A stretch of DNA of 64,000 nt from Sinotaia quadrata (taxonomy: Eukaryota; Mollusca; Gastropoda; Architaenioglossa; Viviparidae), in contig CM054177.1 of assembly GCA_028829895.1 (NCBI GenBank), positions 74,693,163 through 74,757,162 on the forward strand. Direction: 5' to 3'. The notes beneath the pieces are model-generated. The model made no database searches. It saw only the letters and a program-made list of their open reading frames with translations, and was not told the origin of the DNA. Below, one piece after another: positions 42,001-55,900 of this stretch. Within the stretch, counting starts at the first letter, position 1. Each line of letters begins with the position of its first letter. The position numbers were made by a program, and so were the translations under genes.

Positions 42001-44713
42001 AACCGTGTTACGAGTAAACACTGTAAACAGTGAACCGTAACGCTTGATATATTTCTATGTTTTTATTTTACTTCCAGCACTCCTTGTGCTGTTTCTTTTA
42101 TTGAGCCGATAAGCTGCATTTGTTGATGGACATTTTTCAGAATTAGAATATTAAAAACTAACTACTAGAGCGTAAAATCCCATCTCGTCATGTAGACAAC
42201 GGTAATCACCATTTTTTCTCTTTTTTATTCCGTAATTTTGAGCGACTTGGAAGATTTCATTATTGACGTTTGCACTGAGCGCTCGCTTGTAAACTCTTTC
42301 ACGAGACCCTGCTGGCGATTTTGTGGCCATTAAGAGAAATGATTATAATTGCTGCGGTTTTGACAGGTAAAATAAAGTAAATCAATATTACACTCAGTAT
42401 ACAACTCTTGTGTTTAAAGTAACAATGGGGTCTGTATGCGTAATATCCGAAAGACAAAAGTTATATGTACATCATAATATTACTTGATGCTATTTTTACT
42501 GCAATATTTAAGTTTTTACCACACACAAATTAGTAGAAGCAACGACTATTTTTTTCGTTTTATTTATTTTCATTTTTTATTTACAGCTAATCCTCACTCA
42601 ACCCTAATTTTTTCTTTAAAAAAACCTAACCATAACCTCTCTCTCTTAAATAAACCCTAACCATTCTCTAAAATAAACAAACCCTAAACCTATCTCTAAA
42701 AAACCCTAACCCCTAACCATTCTCTAAAATAAAACACGACAGTTCTCCTGTTGGGTCTCCAGTACGCAACGGTTGTGTACGGTGACGCTCCGAATCTAAT
42801 AGTGTTCATTTCAAGCACCCTTCTTGCGTAGTGAGACCGGGTGTGGGGTTGGGGTTGGCTGTAGGGACAAAGGTTTCGCCGTTGGTGGTAACAGTCAGCC
42901 AGCATTTCACTGGAGGCACTTCCGGCATTGGCAGATTTCATGCTTATCAATGATGATCGTACGGAAAGTTTAAAATGTGAGATCGCTGATTGGCGCCTGG
43001 CTCTGGTCCGAGACCTGTGCTGTTAGGCATAACCTCGTTAAACACGGCCTCTTTCCGTTGAGCTGAATTAGCGATGTACTGCTGGAATAAAAGCTACAGA
43101 TTTACATAATAAAGCCAAGCAAAATGAATGTCATACAGAAAGATTTTTTAAAAAAATGAACTCGCTAATCGGCGCCCGACTGGTCGTATTAGGGCATGTT
43201 AAACACTTCATCACCACGGGCCTCTTTACGTTGAGCTGAGTTAGCGATGTACTGCCGAATTATAAGGCTAATATATCCACACAGCAAGTCGAAGCAAGAC
43301 TTTGCCTCTTCCCTTACACTAACAGTAATCAGATATTTAAGCTACTTTGTTCTGTCGATATTTTTCCAACTCTGTGTCATATCAGTGTTTGAGTAAGATT
43401 TAAGTATCGAAACTTTAAAAAAAATGAAATAAAAAGATATCTTTCTAGGTATGTGTGTACTTAATTTTTTATTTGTATTCCAGATACAACTGACACGGAC
43501 AGGATATATTATATATTATGTTGTCTCTGTCTAGGCAAGCAGATCTCTTGTAAATCTTGATAATATATTGTGTTGTCTCTGTCTAGGCAAGCAGTAGATC
43601 TCTTGTAAATCTTGATAATGGGTGAGCCGGTTTTCCAAACCACATCACGGCATTTGTCGACATTTTGGCTGTGGTCGTCACTTTTGGCATTTTGGTTGCA
43701 GTCCTGGGAAGTGGGGAAGTGACGGCGCTGACTCCGATTAAAGTAGCCGCTAAGAGTACTTAGTTTTAATGTACTCTCTATTATCTCCATTTTCACGGAG
43801 GTACATATTTGCGGGGTGGGTGAGAGAGGAGTGGGGTGGTGGTGGGAGTTTTCTGACTGCTGGAGTGGTTGCACATACTAACATACCAGCATCTCAATTG
43901 TTGGCGTGTGCCTGCTGGGCAAAGAGCTTTTACCATTGTTCTTTATCTGGATGGAGATATTTTAATTGCTGTCATGTCAATTGTTGAATGAACCATTAAA
44001 TACGATGATGACATCGGAGTTTTTCATTTTTAGTTCGGGGGGTAAATTTCCTGTAGCACTGTGACATGCTTTGTCCAAGTTTTAGGCGTTCCTGTTGTTG
44101 TAGCAACATTCACACTCTTTTTACATGCTTTGCTCTGTTTTACGACATTTATATATTTTTTGTTACGTTATCTGTTCTTTTGTTTTCGTTTACTTTCATT
44201 GTTCCTGTTGTTTTACATACATTTATATTTTATTTTTACATTATCTTTTTTTCTTTACATTATCTTTTTTTCTTTTCGTTTACTTTCTAGACATTTATAT
44301 ATATATTTACATTATCTGTTTTTTGTTTTCGTTTACTTTCTAGACATTTACATATATATTTACATTATCTTTTTTTCTTTTCGTTTACTTTCTAGACATT
44401 TATATATATATATTTACATTATCTGTTTTTTGTTTTCGTTTACTTTCTAGACATTTATATATATATATATTTACATTATCTGTTTTTTGTTTTCGTTTAC
44501 TTTCTTTCTGTTCTTTTACAAACATTTACATTCATTTTTGTTCTTTGTACCTGCTGTTTTACATTTACAGTTTTTTTTTATATTTTCTGTTCTTGTCCTA
44601 ACATTCACATTCGTTTAGATTCTTTGTTCCTGTTCTTTTACATACTTTATCTTCAATCTTTCACATTTTGTACATATGATCATTTTGTTTTGCATACACT
44701 CATGTTGTTTCTT

Positions 44714-44755
<42 letters not shown>

Positions 44756-46910
44756 TTTTGTTTACGTCAATCACACATTTTTGCCCATATTCTTCCACAT
44801 ACTTTGTTCGTGTTTTATAATATTGATCCTGTTCTTTTTTCTTTTACACACTTTCTTTCTCTGTTTGGTTTCACACATGTACCTTGGCCATGTTCTTAGT
44901 GGTACATTGTCTGTATTGGTTTACATATTACCAGATTGTTTCTCGCTCTTTAAACCTGTTAGGTACAGTACACTTACTTCTATTTAACTTTATCCATTTT
45001 GAATCCCCCCCTTCCCCCAAACAACATCTTAATCGTCAACATTGTTCTCATATGTTCTCAGCGTCGTTTCACACAGATTCATTTTTTTGTTCTTTAGTTT
45101 TGTTTTAAAGTAAACTCATCTTGCTTCTGGGTTCACATATTTATCTATTTGTTTCTTCGTGGGTCTTGTCCATTATATTATTTCATAGGAGTGGAATTTA
45201 TCTATGCTGGCGCATACTTTTTCACATGTTGTTTCACATTTCTCATATGTTATGAGTTTTTCCAAATTAACATTGAATATACTTTCCTCCCCTCCTCCCT
45301 CCCCTTTCTCACCGTTCTTTCAAAACAACAAAATCAAAAACCTAAACAATTAAAGAAGAGGGCGCTGCAATAAAAATTCAGTTTTTAAAAGAAAAATTAC
45401 AAAGAAAACTTGCTGTAAGGAACTACATCTTGTTTCCTCTGTCTATGAATCTATATTGCGCACCTGCTCATCGTCAGAAATCTGCACTAGACAGTTTTGA
45501 CATTAGCTGAGGTCAAAATGCCAGACAACTCAGATCAATAGCGAAGTTCATGACCTCCTCTCATGTGATTGGTCGAAATTCTTTAGTAGGTTTAGGTGAC
45601 CTTGACCTACGAAAAATCGACGCTAACTTGATTTAGTTTGACTCGTTTGCAATTGCATATATTCTTCTTTCCTTTTTAAATTTAAAAGACCGCCAAAATA
45701 GCAGCCTCTTACAAGCTTTATTTTAATATTTGATGAACTTTTTATGTTAACTAAAATGAACTTGCATTTCTTTGTTATTAGAAGTGGATTGCGCAAGCTG
45801 GAATGTTACTTTGTTCGAATTATTATTTTGACTAGAAAACTGTTTCTTTTGTGTTGAATATTTGCAAAATATCCGAACTTCTCACGATTATTTAAGGAAT
45901 ATATTACTTTTAATGGTAATCTGCGTGACTTTTAAAGGTAATTGTTGAAATCTATAGGAAATTTCTTTTTTTCTTTTTTTTTTTTTTTGGTTTTGTTCCA
46001 GTCTTTGAAATGACAGCGAAGTTATTCTGCTTATCTGTGTTAACGATTTCGATGGGGAACTGGGGTGCGGGTGAATAATACGAACATTTGGGTTTAGCAT
46101 CGGATTCTGTCTTGTTAGTTGTTCGATAATTTGGTACCAACTTTTGCACTAATTATATATTGGTCATATTACTGATTAGAGGAAGCAGTCAGTGACATAT
46201 TATTAAATGATCGAATGTCGGCAAAATTCGAAGATATTCATCATCTCTTTGCATCACTCGCCTCTGCAAATTTATAAATGTGTACGAAATGTCGGTAAAT
46301 TTGTAAAGGAGGGAGGGGGTGCGTTTGTGGCATAAAACATCGGGGTACCACTGCTGTGTATGGAACTGAAATGTAGAATCTTACTTTAGTTTTACTGTGT
46401 TAACATTTTTTCCCGGTGAACATGACATGGTCTAAAACTCTCGGGGCTGTTAGCGAGCTATTAAGTGCACGCAGCCTGTGGCTGCGACTGCTCTACTTAA
46501 GGAAAAAGACATTTTCCGTAGAGGAACTCATTAATACTGTATATATGCAGATTTTTTTCAATTGTAAACTTCATATAATACGGAATTAGTACTTTTACGC
46601 ATTCTATTAACCATTAAATTGTCCTTTAATACAAAATGGCGATTCTATACGCTCGAACACCGCAATTGTGAACGGCGAGTGGTCTTTTTGTATTTGAAGT
46701 TTATCTTCCCTTGTATGACAAGTACGTTTCTTTAACAGAAATTTGCAACCTATCCTGACGATTACGAGATAAGATAATCCTGATGACGTCAGTCTTGCTC
46801 GACGCTATTTCACGGTCGCCGTTGTTACCACCAGACATTGATTTGCGTCAGCGGAACAAGCAAACACAACGAGACTTCATCCTGACTATTGATTTTTTTT
46901 TTTACCTGTC

Positions 46911-46948
<38 letters not shown>

Positions 46949-49900
46949 GTGTGTTTTAGTTAATATTTCATATTATATTTTTTCTTTGTTGCTGTTTTCT
47001 AGTCTGCATCTTTATTTTATTTTGTTACTTATAATTTGTATTAACGGAAGTTCATGAAAGATGTCTTATTAAGTTGAAGATTTACCTCAGATGCCTTTCA
47101 CAAGTTAAAAGAAAAAAAAAACTAATCATGTTTCACCCATGCTAAACAAGTCACCAATGAGCGTGATGGTGGTGGTGAAACAGAATCACATTTACATTTG
47201 TTTTATTTAAAAAAAATATTATTAAATGTCAAATTTAACTGACGTCTATTTTATGTGTACAAGTTCCCCATTCCCACCCACCCACCCCGAGCTACTTTTA
47301 CATTCGAGCATTACTGATATCTCAAGTGTCAGGCTCCAGACTACGGATCTGTTATACACTACATACCCGCTTGTCTTCAATCTAATGCCTTCTTTCTAAC
47401 AGTTATAATGCCGTTCTCTGGTCTGTAAACTACAAACTGTACTGTTTTTCTTCTTATTGTTATATAACCGTTCTGTGATCATTAAATTACATGAAGCATT
47501 AATCCAGATTTGAATTACCGTGTGAACTACGACATACATGAAAACATCCGTTATCTAATTTCATAGTCGTCCTGGGACCATTAAGAAATCGTCTGCTAGC
47601 TAGCTCTTCTCCCGTAGTCTGTCATTTGCTCTAGTTCGGGGGGGTGGCAATTTTTGGGTTTCGGGGAGGGAGGTTGTGACCACAGACTCGACAAACTGCA
47701 CATTATTTGGAATGCACCTTAGGAGTCAGTCTTGGAGGGGGGGGGGGGAAATGACAATCTTACGAATGGCGAAACGGGTACAAGGAGTAAAAGAGGTTTG
47801 AGAAACACTGCTCTGTTTCGACTTCCTAGTCCTGTTGGTAAGCACCGCCATTCATCCACCCGTCTTGTCTGAGCATAGGGTCAGCACTGAGATTTCGTAG
47901 TTTCTTTTGTAAGCTATAGCACAACCTTTTAATATCGTCATCATGCATTCTGTAATTTACGTCACATCCTTCCTAGAGTTATAATTTGTATAGTCTGGCA
48001 CCCTTTAAGCCACATTGTAGGAATCGATATGTCCTCTCTCCGGTCCTGTAGAGGGTGTAGGAATTGACATGTCATCTCTCGGGTCTCGTAGAGGGTGCAG
48101 GAATTGACATGTCATCTCTCGGGTCTCGTAGAGGGTGCAGGAATCGATATGTCGTCTCTCTAGTCTGGTAGACGTTGTAGAGATCGACATTTCATCTCTC
48201 AAGTCTCGTAGTTCAGCTTGTTGCTAAGAATTACATCACGTCTTTTTTCTAGTCATATTCATTTTAAGAATTGCAACCCCGTCATCTTTTAATCTTGTCA
48301 TTTAGAAATTACAACACGTCGCTCTTCTAGTCAGACAGTTTTCTTGAGAGTTATGGTCAGTTAGGAATTCTAGGAATCAAACTTTGTATCCTAGACACGT
48401 AGACATTCTCAATATTATTAACCCATGGACCCTCAACCCTCGTCAATCCCAGAATTACGACCCCAGCACACCGCGCCCTGTCTCTGGCTGCGCAACATAA
48501 CACATCTGTCCAATTACCTCTCGCTCCGTTCCATAGACCTCCAACTACACACGATTGACTGTGAGCCACAAATACACGTTTTATCGCTAGCCCTGCGCCA
48601 AACTCAGACCAAGACATCTGTTTACTGGCATGGCAGTGAAGTATTGATTTTATGCAGCCCCTTCCATTCACCCCAAAAATTCCCGCTCGCCTCTGTGTCT
48701 TTGTAGACCGGTAGCGTGTTGTGCTCTGCCTCATATTATTGACGTCTTGTCTGTAAAGCCAGAATGCTAGGTCACTTGCAAGATGGCGGGTACACGACCG
48801 GCAGGGCATTAACACAAAGTCATCATATCATCTGTTTTAGAAATTTTTCTTGATTTTGTTTTGTTTCCTTTTCTTTTAAGTAATGAAGGACGGTTAAAAC
48901 TATTTTTAAAAATATTAATAAACACATATGGTATTTGTTGAAAAACAGCAAAAAAGTACCCAACTCCTTTCATTCACTCACTCACACACATACACAGAGC
49001 AGATCAGTTTAATATATATATATATTCAATAGAAATTACTATAGTCCTCAACTTGACTTTTCACTAATGTATACGGAACACTTTGCTTGCAATCAAGCCT
49101 GCACCAAATCAGAAATGACAGAATTTGAAATTCTCTTTATTATATTCCTTTACTTCTTTTTTTATCTTAGAGCTTGCCTATACAAATTGTTATTAATTAA
49201 TACAAATTAATTTTATTGTAATCACATATTTTGCCTCACTTGACCTTGCTTTTCATTTTAAAGAACGTTTCAGCATCATGTCTGAACCATTGTTAAAATA
49301 TTGACATTAGATAGACAAGTGCACCTTCACCTTTTAATTGAAGTGCTTATCTGAAACTATCTCTGTGTCTTTATGTTTTACAAGTGGTGCAGAAAGATAA
49401 TAATAATTTAGCACAAGTCTAATTATAAAATGTATTTTATCTTCTTGTGTTTAAGTGAAAATCTGTCAGAAAACAAACAGTAATTTAACATTACAGTGTA
49501 TGACAGTATCAGTGTGTTATTTTAGAAACCAATCAGTACAGTGTGAGAATTTAATGTATCCTGAAATTCAGATTAGTGTGAGAATTGAGCATTCTGAAAA
49601 ATTCCTTCTGTATGAGAATATAACATTCAGAAGAATAGACTTGCAGTGTGAATTTATTATTGTGGAAATCCTTTTGCTGTGAGAATATAACATCCTTTAG
49701 AAAAAACAAACAAACATGCATTGTGAGAATTTCAACATTGTAACTAAAGATTCTGAATAGTCTGCAGAAGGCATTCTGCTGTATACAGTTGACTCTCATT
49801 TTATGTAAAAAATATATTCCCATGAACCACTGCAGATTTCAAAGAAGCACAAAACAGGAGGAAGTAATAAGACACATAAATGCTGTGCCAGGAAAGATGC

Positions 49901-52900
49901 GCAAAGCAATCTTAACTGCACATGCAGATGAAAACAATGTTTATTTGAAAATGTTGATAGCAAAAACATAAAAGTGGGAGTCACCAATTAACAAGATGAT
50001 ATCTCCTTTCACTTAAATATTAACTTTTTTTTAAAAGGGAGAAAAATAAAGGAGAGAGTAATTGTAAACCAGTTAATAGTACATTTCTTTTTAGATTCCC
50101 TGTTTCATTTTTAATTTTAAGAAGTTAAATCATTTTCTTTTTAATCAAATCTACTTATCCAGGCCATAATACTATTGTTTATTTCACTTATTGTTGCAGT
50201 GGTATTGGTTACTGGGGCAACTGGATACATTGCCACTCATGTGATAAAACAGTTGCAAGAGCAGGGGCACAAGGTGCGTGGAACTGTGCGCAGTCTGTCA
50301 GATGAGGCAAAGATTAAGCACCTGCAGGACTTGTGTCCTGATGCTGCATTCAAATTGGAACTTGTAGAAGCAGACCTCACAAAGCCAGAATCATGGGAAG
50401 CGTGAGTAAAACATTTCTTCTTTTAAAATAAAACACAAAAAGCCTCCCTAATTTTTTCAAGTTTCTTCTAATTTTTAGCTTATTGTATGTGAATTGCTTG
50501 TTTACATATCATTCCATTATGTTATTAAAAAATCACTTGGTTGGAATTGCATATATTTATTTGACTAAGTATGATATGGGTTTTCTGCATGGGAGATTGT
50601 TTCCTTACTAAAAGAGAATCTTCAATGTACAATCTTGAGCATACAGTTCCTGATTATTTTCACTCCTTGTGGAAGGTTTCATTAATAAAGCACAGTTTAT
50701 TCACTCCTTGTGGAAAGTTTCATTAATAAAGCACAGTTTATTCACTCCTTGTGGAAAGTTTCATTAATAAAGCACAGTTTATTCACTCCTTGTGGAAAGT
50801 TTCATTAATAAAGCACAATTTATTCACTCCTTGTGGAAAGTTTCATTAATAAAGCACAATTTATTCACTCCTTGTGGAAAATTTCATTAATAAAGCACAA
50901 TTTATTCACTCCTTGTGGAAGGTTTCATTAATAAAGCACAGTTTATTCACTCCTTACATCATTTTCTTCAGAATTATTAGAACCATTTCTGGAAGTGTCA
51001 TGCTTAGGGACAGACTTGAAATTAATTAACGTAAATGAAATTTAGTCAAGCTGTAGTTTAATTTTGCTTGGAATATGTCGTGCCTAAAGCATCTACAACA
51101 AATACACAGTATCTCTCAGTTGCAGTTAAAACTAACAACAAAATTTGAAATAAACTGTTTAAAATATTTGAATTGTGAACATTTCAACGGTTGCTATGAA
51201 GAAGTTCACATCCCTTTTCTTAGAAATGGATAACTTTACTACAAATTCTTACATTATCTTATACAGTTGCCTTGAAATAACTTAATTCAGTGTGTTTTTC
51301 CAAGGGTTCTGATATCTGTTAAATATCAGTATCAAGTAGCTGGTAATTGCTGTAATATATAACTTGGTAATCTGAATCCACTGATAAAATTAGAATTGCA
51401 GTGCACTATGAAAATTTAATGTGTGTTGTAGGTATATAATTCTAAGCACTTAACAAAAGTCTTCATTTTGGATCTGTAGTCTTCGTCAGAACAAGACATT
51501 AATAACACTACAGTAATGGATGAACAGTGAAATGTGTAAAGCCAGTTGATGCATGATGCATGAAAAACTTTATCTGAATAAAAAGCAACTCAATTAAAAA
51601 AAATAATAATTTTAACTTTGGAAAAAAAATGTATTTGAAATTCAGAATTTCACTGTGGTTAAGTTAAACCACAAGGCACTTCTACTCTCTAGATACCATC
51701 TTTATAAATTATATGTGAAAGTTGTACAGGACTGAACTCTAAGAATTCTCTCTCATCCTTTGTTTTGTTTCTGGTTGCACTGTATACATTTTTAAAAGGA
51801 AAAATTATTGACATAATGACATGAGCTGGCTTTTTTCTTATCAAACATTGCCTGCAAATTTGCAAAACAATTGAAACAAACATATAAAATTTGGGGCTTA
51901 TCAAGGTTTGCTTGTCAGTAAAAATGAATGAAAAGTAAAATAAAAAGAAGTTTGATAGATGCACATTTGGTTCTTTAAATCGGGTCTGCTGAAAGTTTCC
52001 AGATGGAATGGGTTTATTAAAATAAGGTCTTAAAATCATCATATATATAGCCATAAGGTGCACGGACCTGCACTTGTTTATGGGACAGAAAGGAAATAGC
52101 CAAAAGCCTTTGGAAAGGGCTTTCATATTTTAAGTGTATTTGATAAGGAAATCTAAACTTTGATTTACTGCATCTTTCAGCAAAATGCACACTTGACTGC
52201 ATTCTCACATCAGGAAGAAATTATCTGACTGAAATCTATTGATGACATCATAAATACACTTCAGTATAGATTTATTTCTTGGATGTAACACACGATACAT
52301 ATTTGCTTGTTTTAATAGTTTTAGTGTGAAACGGCTAAATGATCTTGTTATCCTGGCACACAGCTTTGTGGGGAAGAAAACACATCATTTAAACTTATAT
52401 TGTAATACAACACATCTTTGTACATTTCAAAATATTTGGTTATAATTCACAAACCTCTTAACTGTTTGGACAGAAATAATATACAGCTACTAGAGAAAAA
52501 TACATTAAAAAAAAATTAATTTCATCTGTAAATTCATTTTAGTTTAAAGTGCATTTTTGTTTTGTTTTCTTTGTTTGATTAATGTTTTAAAATTTAATAT
52601 CCTTAGAAAATGTTTGGTAATGTCTTCATTGTTATTTTGACTGCTTTGAAGACACAATCTTTCAACAATAAATATGCTATTAATCACTGCTTGTTTTTTT
52701 TGTTACGTAATCATGTGAGCAGTGATATCAAATAGCATTGTAAAGAATGCTCATTAAAGCAGACCTCCATACTTTAAAACTGATTTTACTAAAGCAAACA
52801 CTTTAATTTCCTCCTTAAAATAAGGAAATAAATAAATAAATTATTTATCATTTATTCCCTGTTGGCCAGAATGTGTTTATGAGGCCTAAGCACTAGTCTT

Positions 52901-55900
52901 GCTTGTTGAATCAAGGTTCAAGTCCATTTTGTTAGTCATGATGGTATTTGAGGATTTTCCAATCTAAACACCCATTCTCTCGCTCAGGATTATTATTATT
53001 GGTCCCCAGTTGTTCAACACCTAAAGATCTCATTTGACAGGAAGCACTCTTAAAAATCTTCAGATTTAGTTATTATTTTTAGAATTCTTCCAATATTGCA
53101 CCTCAAAATATTCAGGAATTGAACATTACTCACAACTTACGATTGCTTGACTTGTATAATGTTAAAACTACATATCATAGAGATAATCCCCTGTTCTTGT
53201 TATGAAAGTAAAATATTAAATTGTGTTGATGGTGCTGACTTTTCAGTGCCGTGAAAGGAGCATCATATGTGATCCATGTTGCAAGTCCTTTCCCTGCCAC
53301 TCAGCCAAAAGATGAAAATGAGGTTATTCAGCCAGCAGTTGAGGGAACACAAAGCATACTCAAGGCCTGTGTCGCAGCCAAGACAATCAAACGCATCATT
53401 GTCACAAGCTCCTGTGTTGCTGTTAATTGTAAATAATAATTTTAATATTATTTTTAACTTGTGAAACTGTGACGTTAGAAATTTTTATTGTATTGGAGTG
53501 GGAGTTATAATTAAATGAATAATATATATGTAACAAGGATTATTACCCTTGCTTATTGTACTAATCAAGCTCTGCTGCTTACATTGCCACATATTGATTT
53601 GATTCCATTTGATTTATATGTAATGTTGTACTTTTTTTGTTTGTCTGACAAGTGGAAATTTAAATTTGTTTTTCGTAAAGGACAGCACAGTCAGTAGCGA
53701 AAATATTAATTGTGCACACCTGTGCATTTTAGTTCTGAAGCACTAAGTCGTTCCAGAGTGTATATATATCTGTTTTGTTGCTTGCACTTTAGTGAGAACA
53801 TCCTTTCCTAACTAAATATTAGTAACCCTTATGCTTATGAGCTATTCACTTTGGCTGTGTAATGTTCATAAATGGTTTCACAGGGCCAGGATTATTTGTG
53901 TATGTTGTCATTGTGTCAGTAGATGTGATAAGCAAAAAGTGTATCATTAACAGTAACAAGTTTTATTCGTATTTTAATGAGTTTCAACTGCATAGCATTA
54001 GTAGTGACAAGGTTTTGTTTTTGTATGAATATTTTTAGAGGAGGGCCAGCACAGATACTGAAAAGGTTTTGTTTATGTATGAATGTGTTTGGGAAGTGGC
54101 AGCACAGGTAGTAGCAAGGTTTTATTCGTGTCTAAATGTGTTCCAGGGGGCAACACTAGTAGTGACAAGGTACACACGGAAGAGGACTGGAGTGACGTGG
54201 AAACATTAGATGCATATGCCAAGAGCAAAACCCTTGCAGAAAAGGCAGCCTGGGACTTCATTAAAGAGCTTCCAGGTATGTATTTTCTTCCAGTCAGTTT
54301 TGTTTCAGTTTCTCATTCACTGTTGTTGGTTGTTTTGTGATTGTGGTGGACTCATCTAATTATTTTGTAATATGCTGGTTTGTTTGTGTTTTAGATTTTT
54401 AATTGTTCTCATTAGCAGTACACCTTTTCATTTTGATGATTTAGGTCTCACACACAGATATTTGTATAAGTCAGTTCAGTTCATATATGCACAATCTTAC
54501 ATTCATTGTTGTTTTTTCCTAGTTCATTTTTCACTTCCATACCTGTATTTAAGTTTTAATTATTTGCTGTTTTCTGCTTTTTTTCTTCTCCCTTTTTAAT
54601 TTTTAATAGTCAAGCAAACTGGATTTAATATGTATTGTCTGAGTCTAACAGTCACTTCATTTTCAGCATTTATTTATATTTGATTATTGTACTTTTGTTT
54701 TTGTTTTCTTACCATATGTTATAATTATACAATATACATTGTTGACTTGATATCATGTGGCTCACAATAATGTGGAAATCTTTATAACACGTTCATTGGT
54801 TGTACCCCACGTTTTTGCTTGTTATTACACGAGATCACTTAAAACACTTAATTTTAGTCAACAAAGCTTTCACTTTTTATTTTATATTAGCAAGCACATA
54901 CAACTAATTTAAAAGGACAGTGAAAAAATTGGACTTTGTTTTGTTGGTTTTTTAGCAATAAATTTCATTTGACAAGTATACAGCAAGTACCTGATTAATT
55001 TAACATGACAGAACTTTTATTTCAATAACTGTACATATTTCAAAGTATGGTTGAGTGTCTACTATTTTTACCCACATTTGTAGTGTGTTAATGTCAAGCA
55101 GAGGTACTATTTTTAGATTTTACTAACATTGCATAAATTCAATAATGTGGACTTCCTTAAACATGTAATGTGCTAAAAAAGAAAATTGAACCCCAACAAC
55201 TGCACAATATCAGGCCTACAATTTTAGTGGATAATTAATACCCGGACTGTTATGTATTATTATTAATTTTTAAAGTTCATGATATTTGATTTTGAATCTT
55301 CATTGTTTTTTTTCTCACAAAATTTCCCTGTTTCACAACTTTGTTCTGTCCCACTAAATTTCACAAAGGTTACACCATCTTCCTTTCCTCCTGTTCTCTT
55401 TTCCTTAAGCCATTTGTCTTACATTCTCAGTGCATTTATTTTATCATGCATTTATCTTGTGTCTTACATTCTCAGTGCATTTGTTTCATCATGCATTTAT
55501 TTTGTGTCTTACATTTTCTGACTTTCATTTTTGTTTATTTGTTTGCCTTCTTTCACTTTCTCAACATTTCACTGGTATCAGGCCCTTGTTCTTTCCTTCA
55601 CACAAACTGCATTGATCACCACTCTACCTAAGTCTTTCTCTTCACATCTTTTCTTTTATTGTATTATAATTATAGCAATTTTCCTAATGGATTCAGTGTA
55701 TGCTGATGTGTATGTTATTTGAATATAAACAGTTACAATTTGTGCCCCTATGTGTAAAGATCGCCACTGTTATGTAAGTTAGTCCGGCAGTAAAATTGAA
55801 AGAGAGAATAAAAATATATTGCAATTTTGAGGTTAAAGAGGAAGCACAGGCAAAGTTATATCCAGGTGCTTTCAAAATGAAGTAGAAGCTAAACTAGAAT

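Larger units (their letters stand above)
5595..50199 (+). other. Intron 1 of the SDR gene, about 44.6 kb
   Basis: This follows only if exon 1 at 5570 is right. The donor is gtgagt and the acceptor tgttgcag. The interval carries many separate tandem arrays, three or more transposon remnants and no plus-strand coding segment that I can assign to a gene. All other introns are between about 0.7 and 2.9 kb. Confidence 0.6.

Noticed and set aside
44061..44450. 129-codon hydrophobic frame resembling a membrane protein
   Set aside because: The F/L/Y/I pattern is simply the T-rich 52-57-bp minisatellite.
48357..48815. 152-codon minus-strand frame, one of the longest in the window
   Set aside because: It reads into decayed repeat sequence, has no motif I know and no supporting signals. 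A protein search could revive it.
50175..50199. ATG at 50175 as the SDR start (MFISLIVAV, a signal-anchor-like N-terminus)
   Set aside because: These bases form the pyrimidine tract and AG of the exon 2 acceptor, and the joined exon 1 gives a family-typical N-terminus instead. An alternative transcript starting here is not fully excluded.
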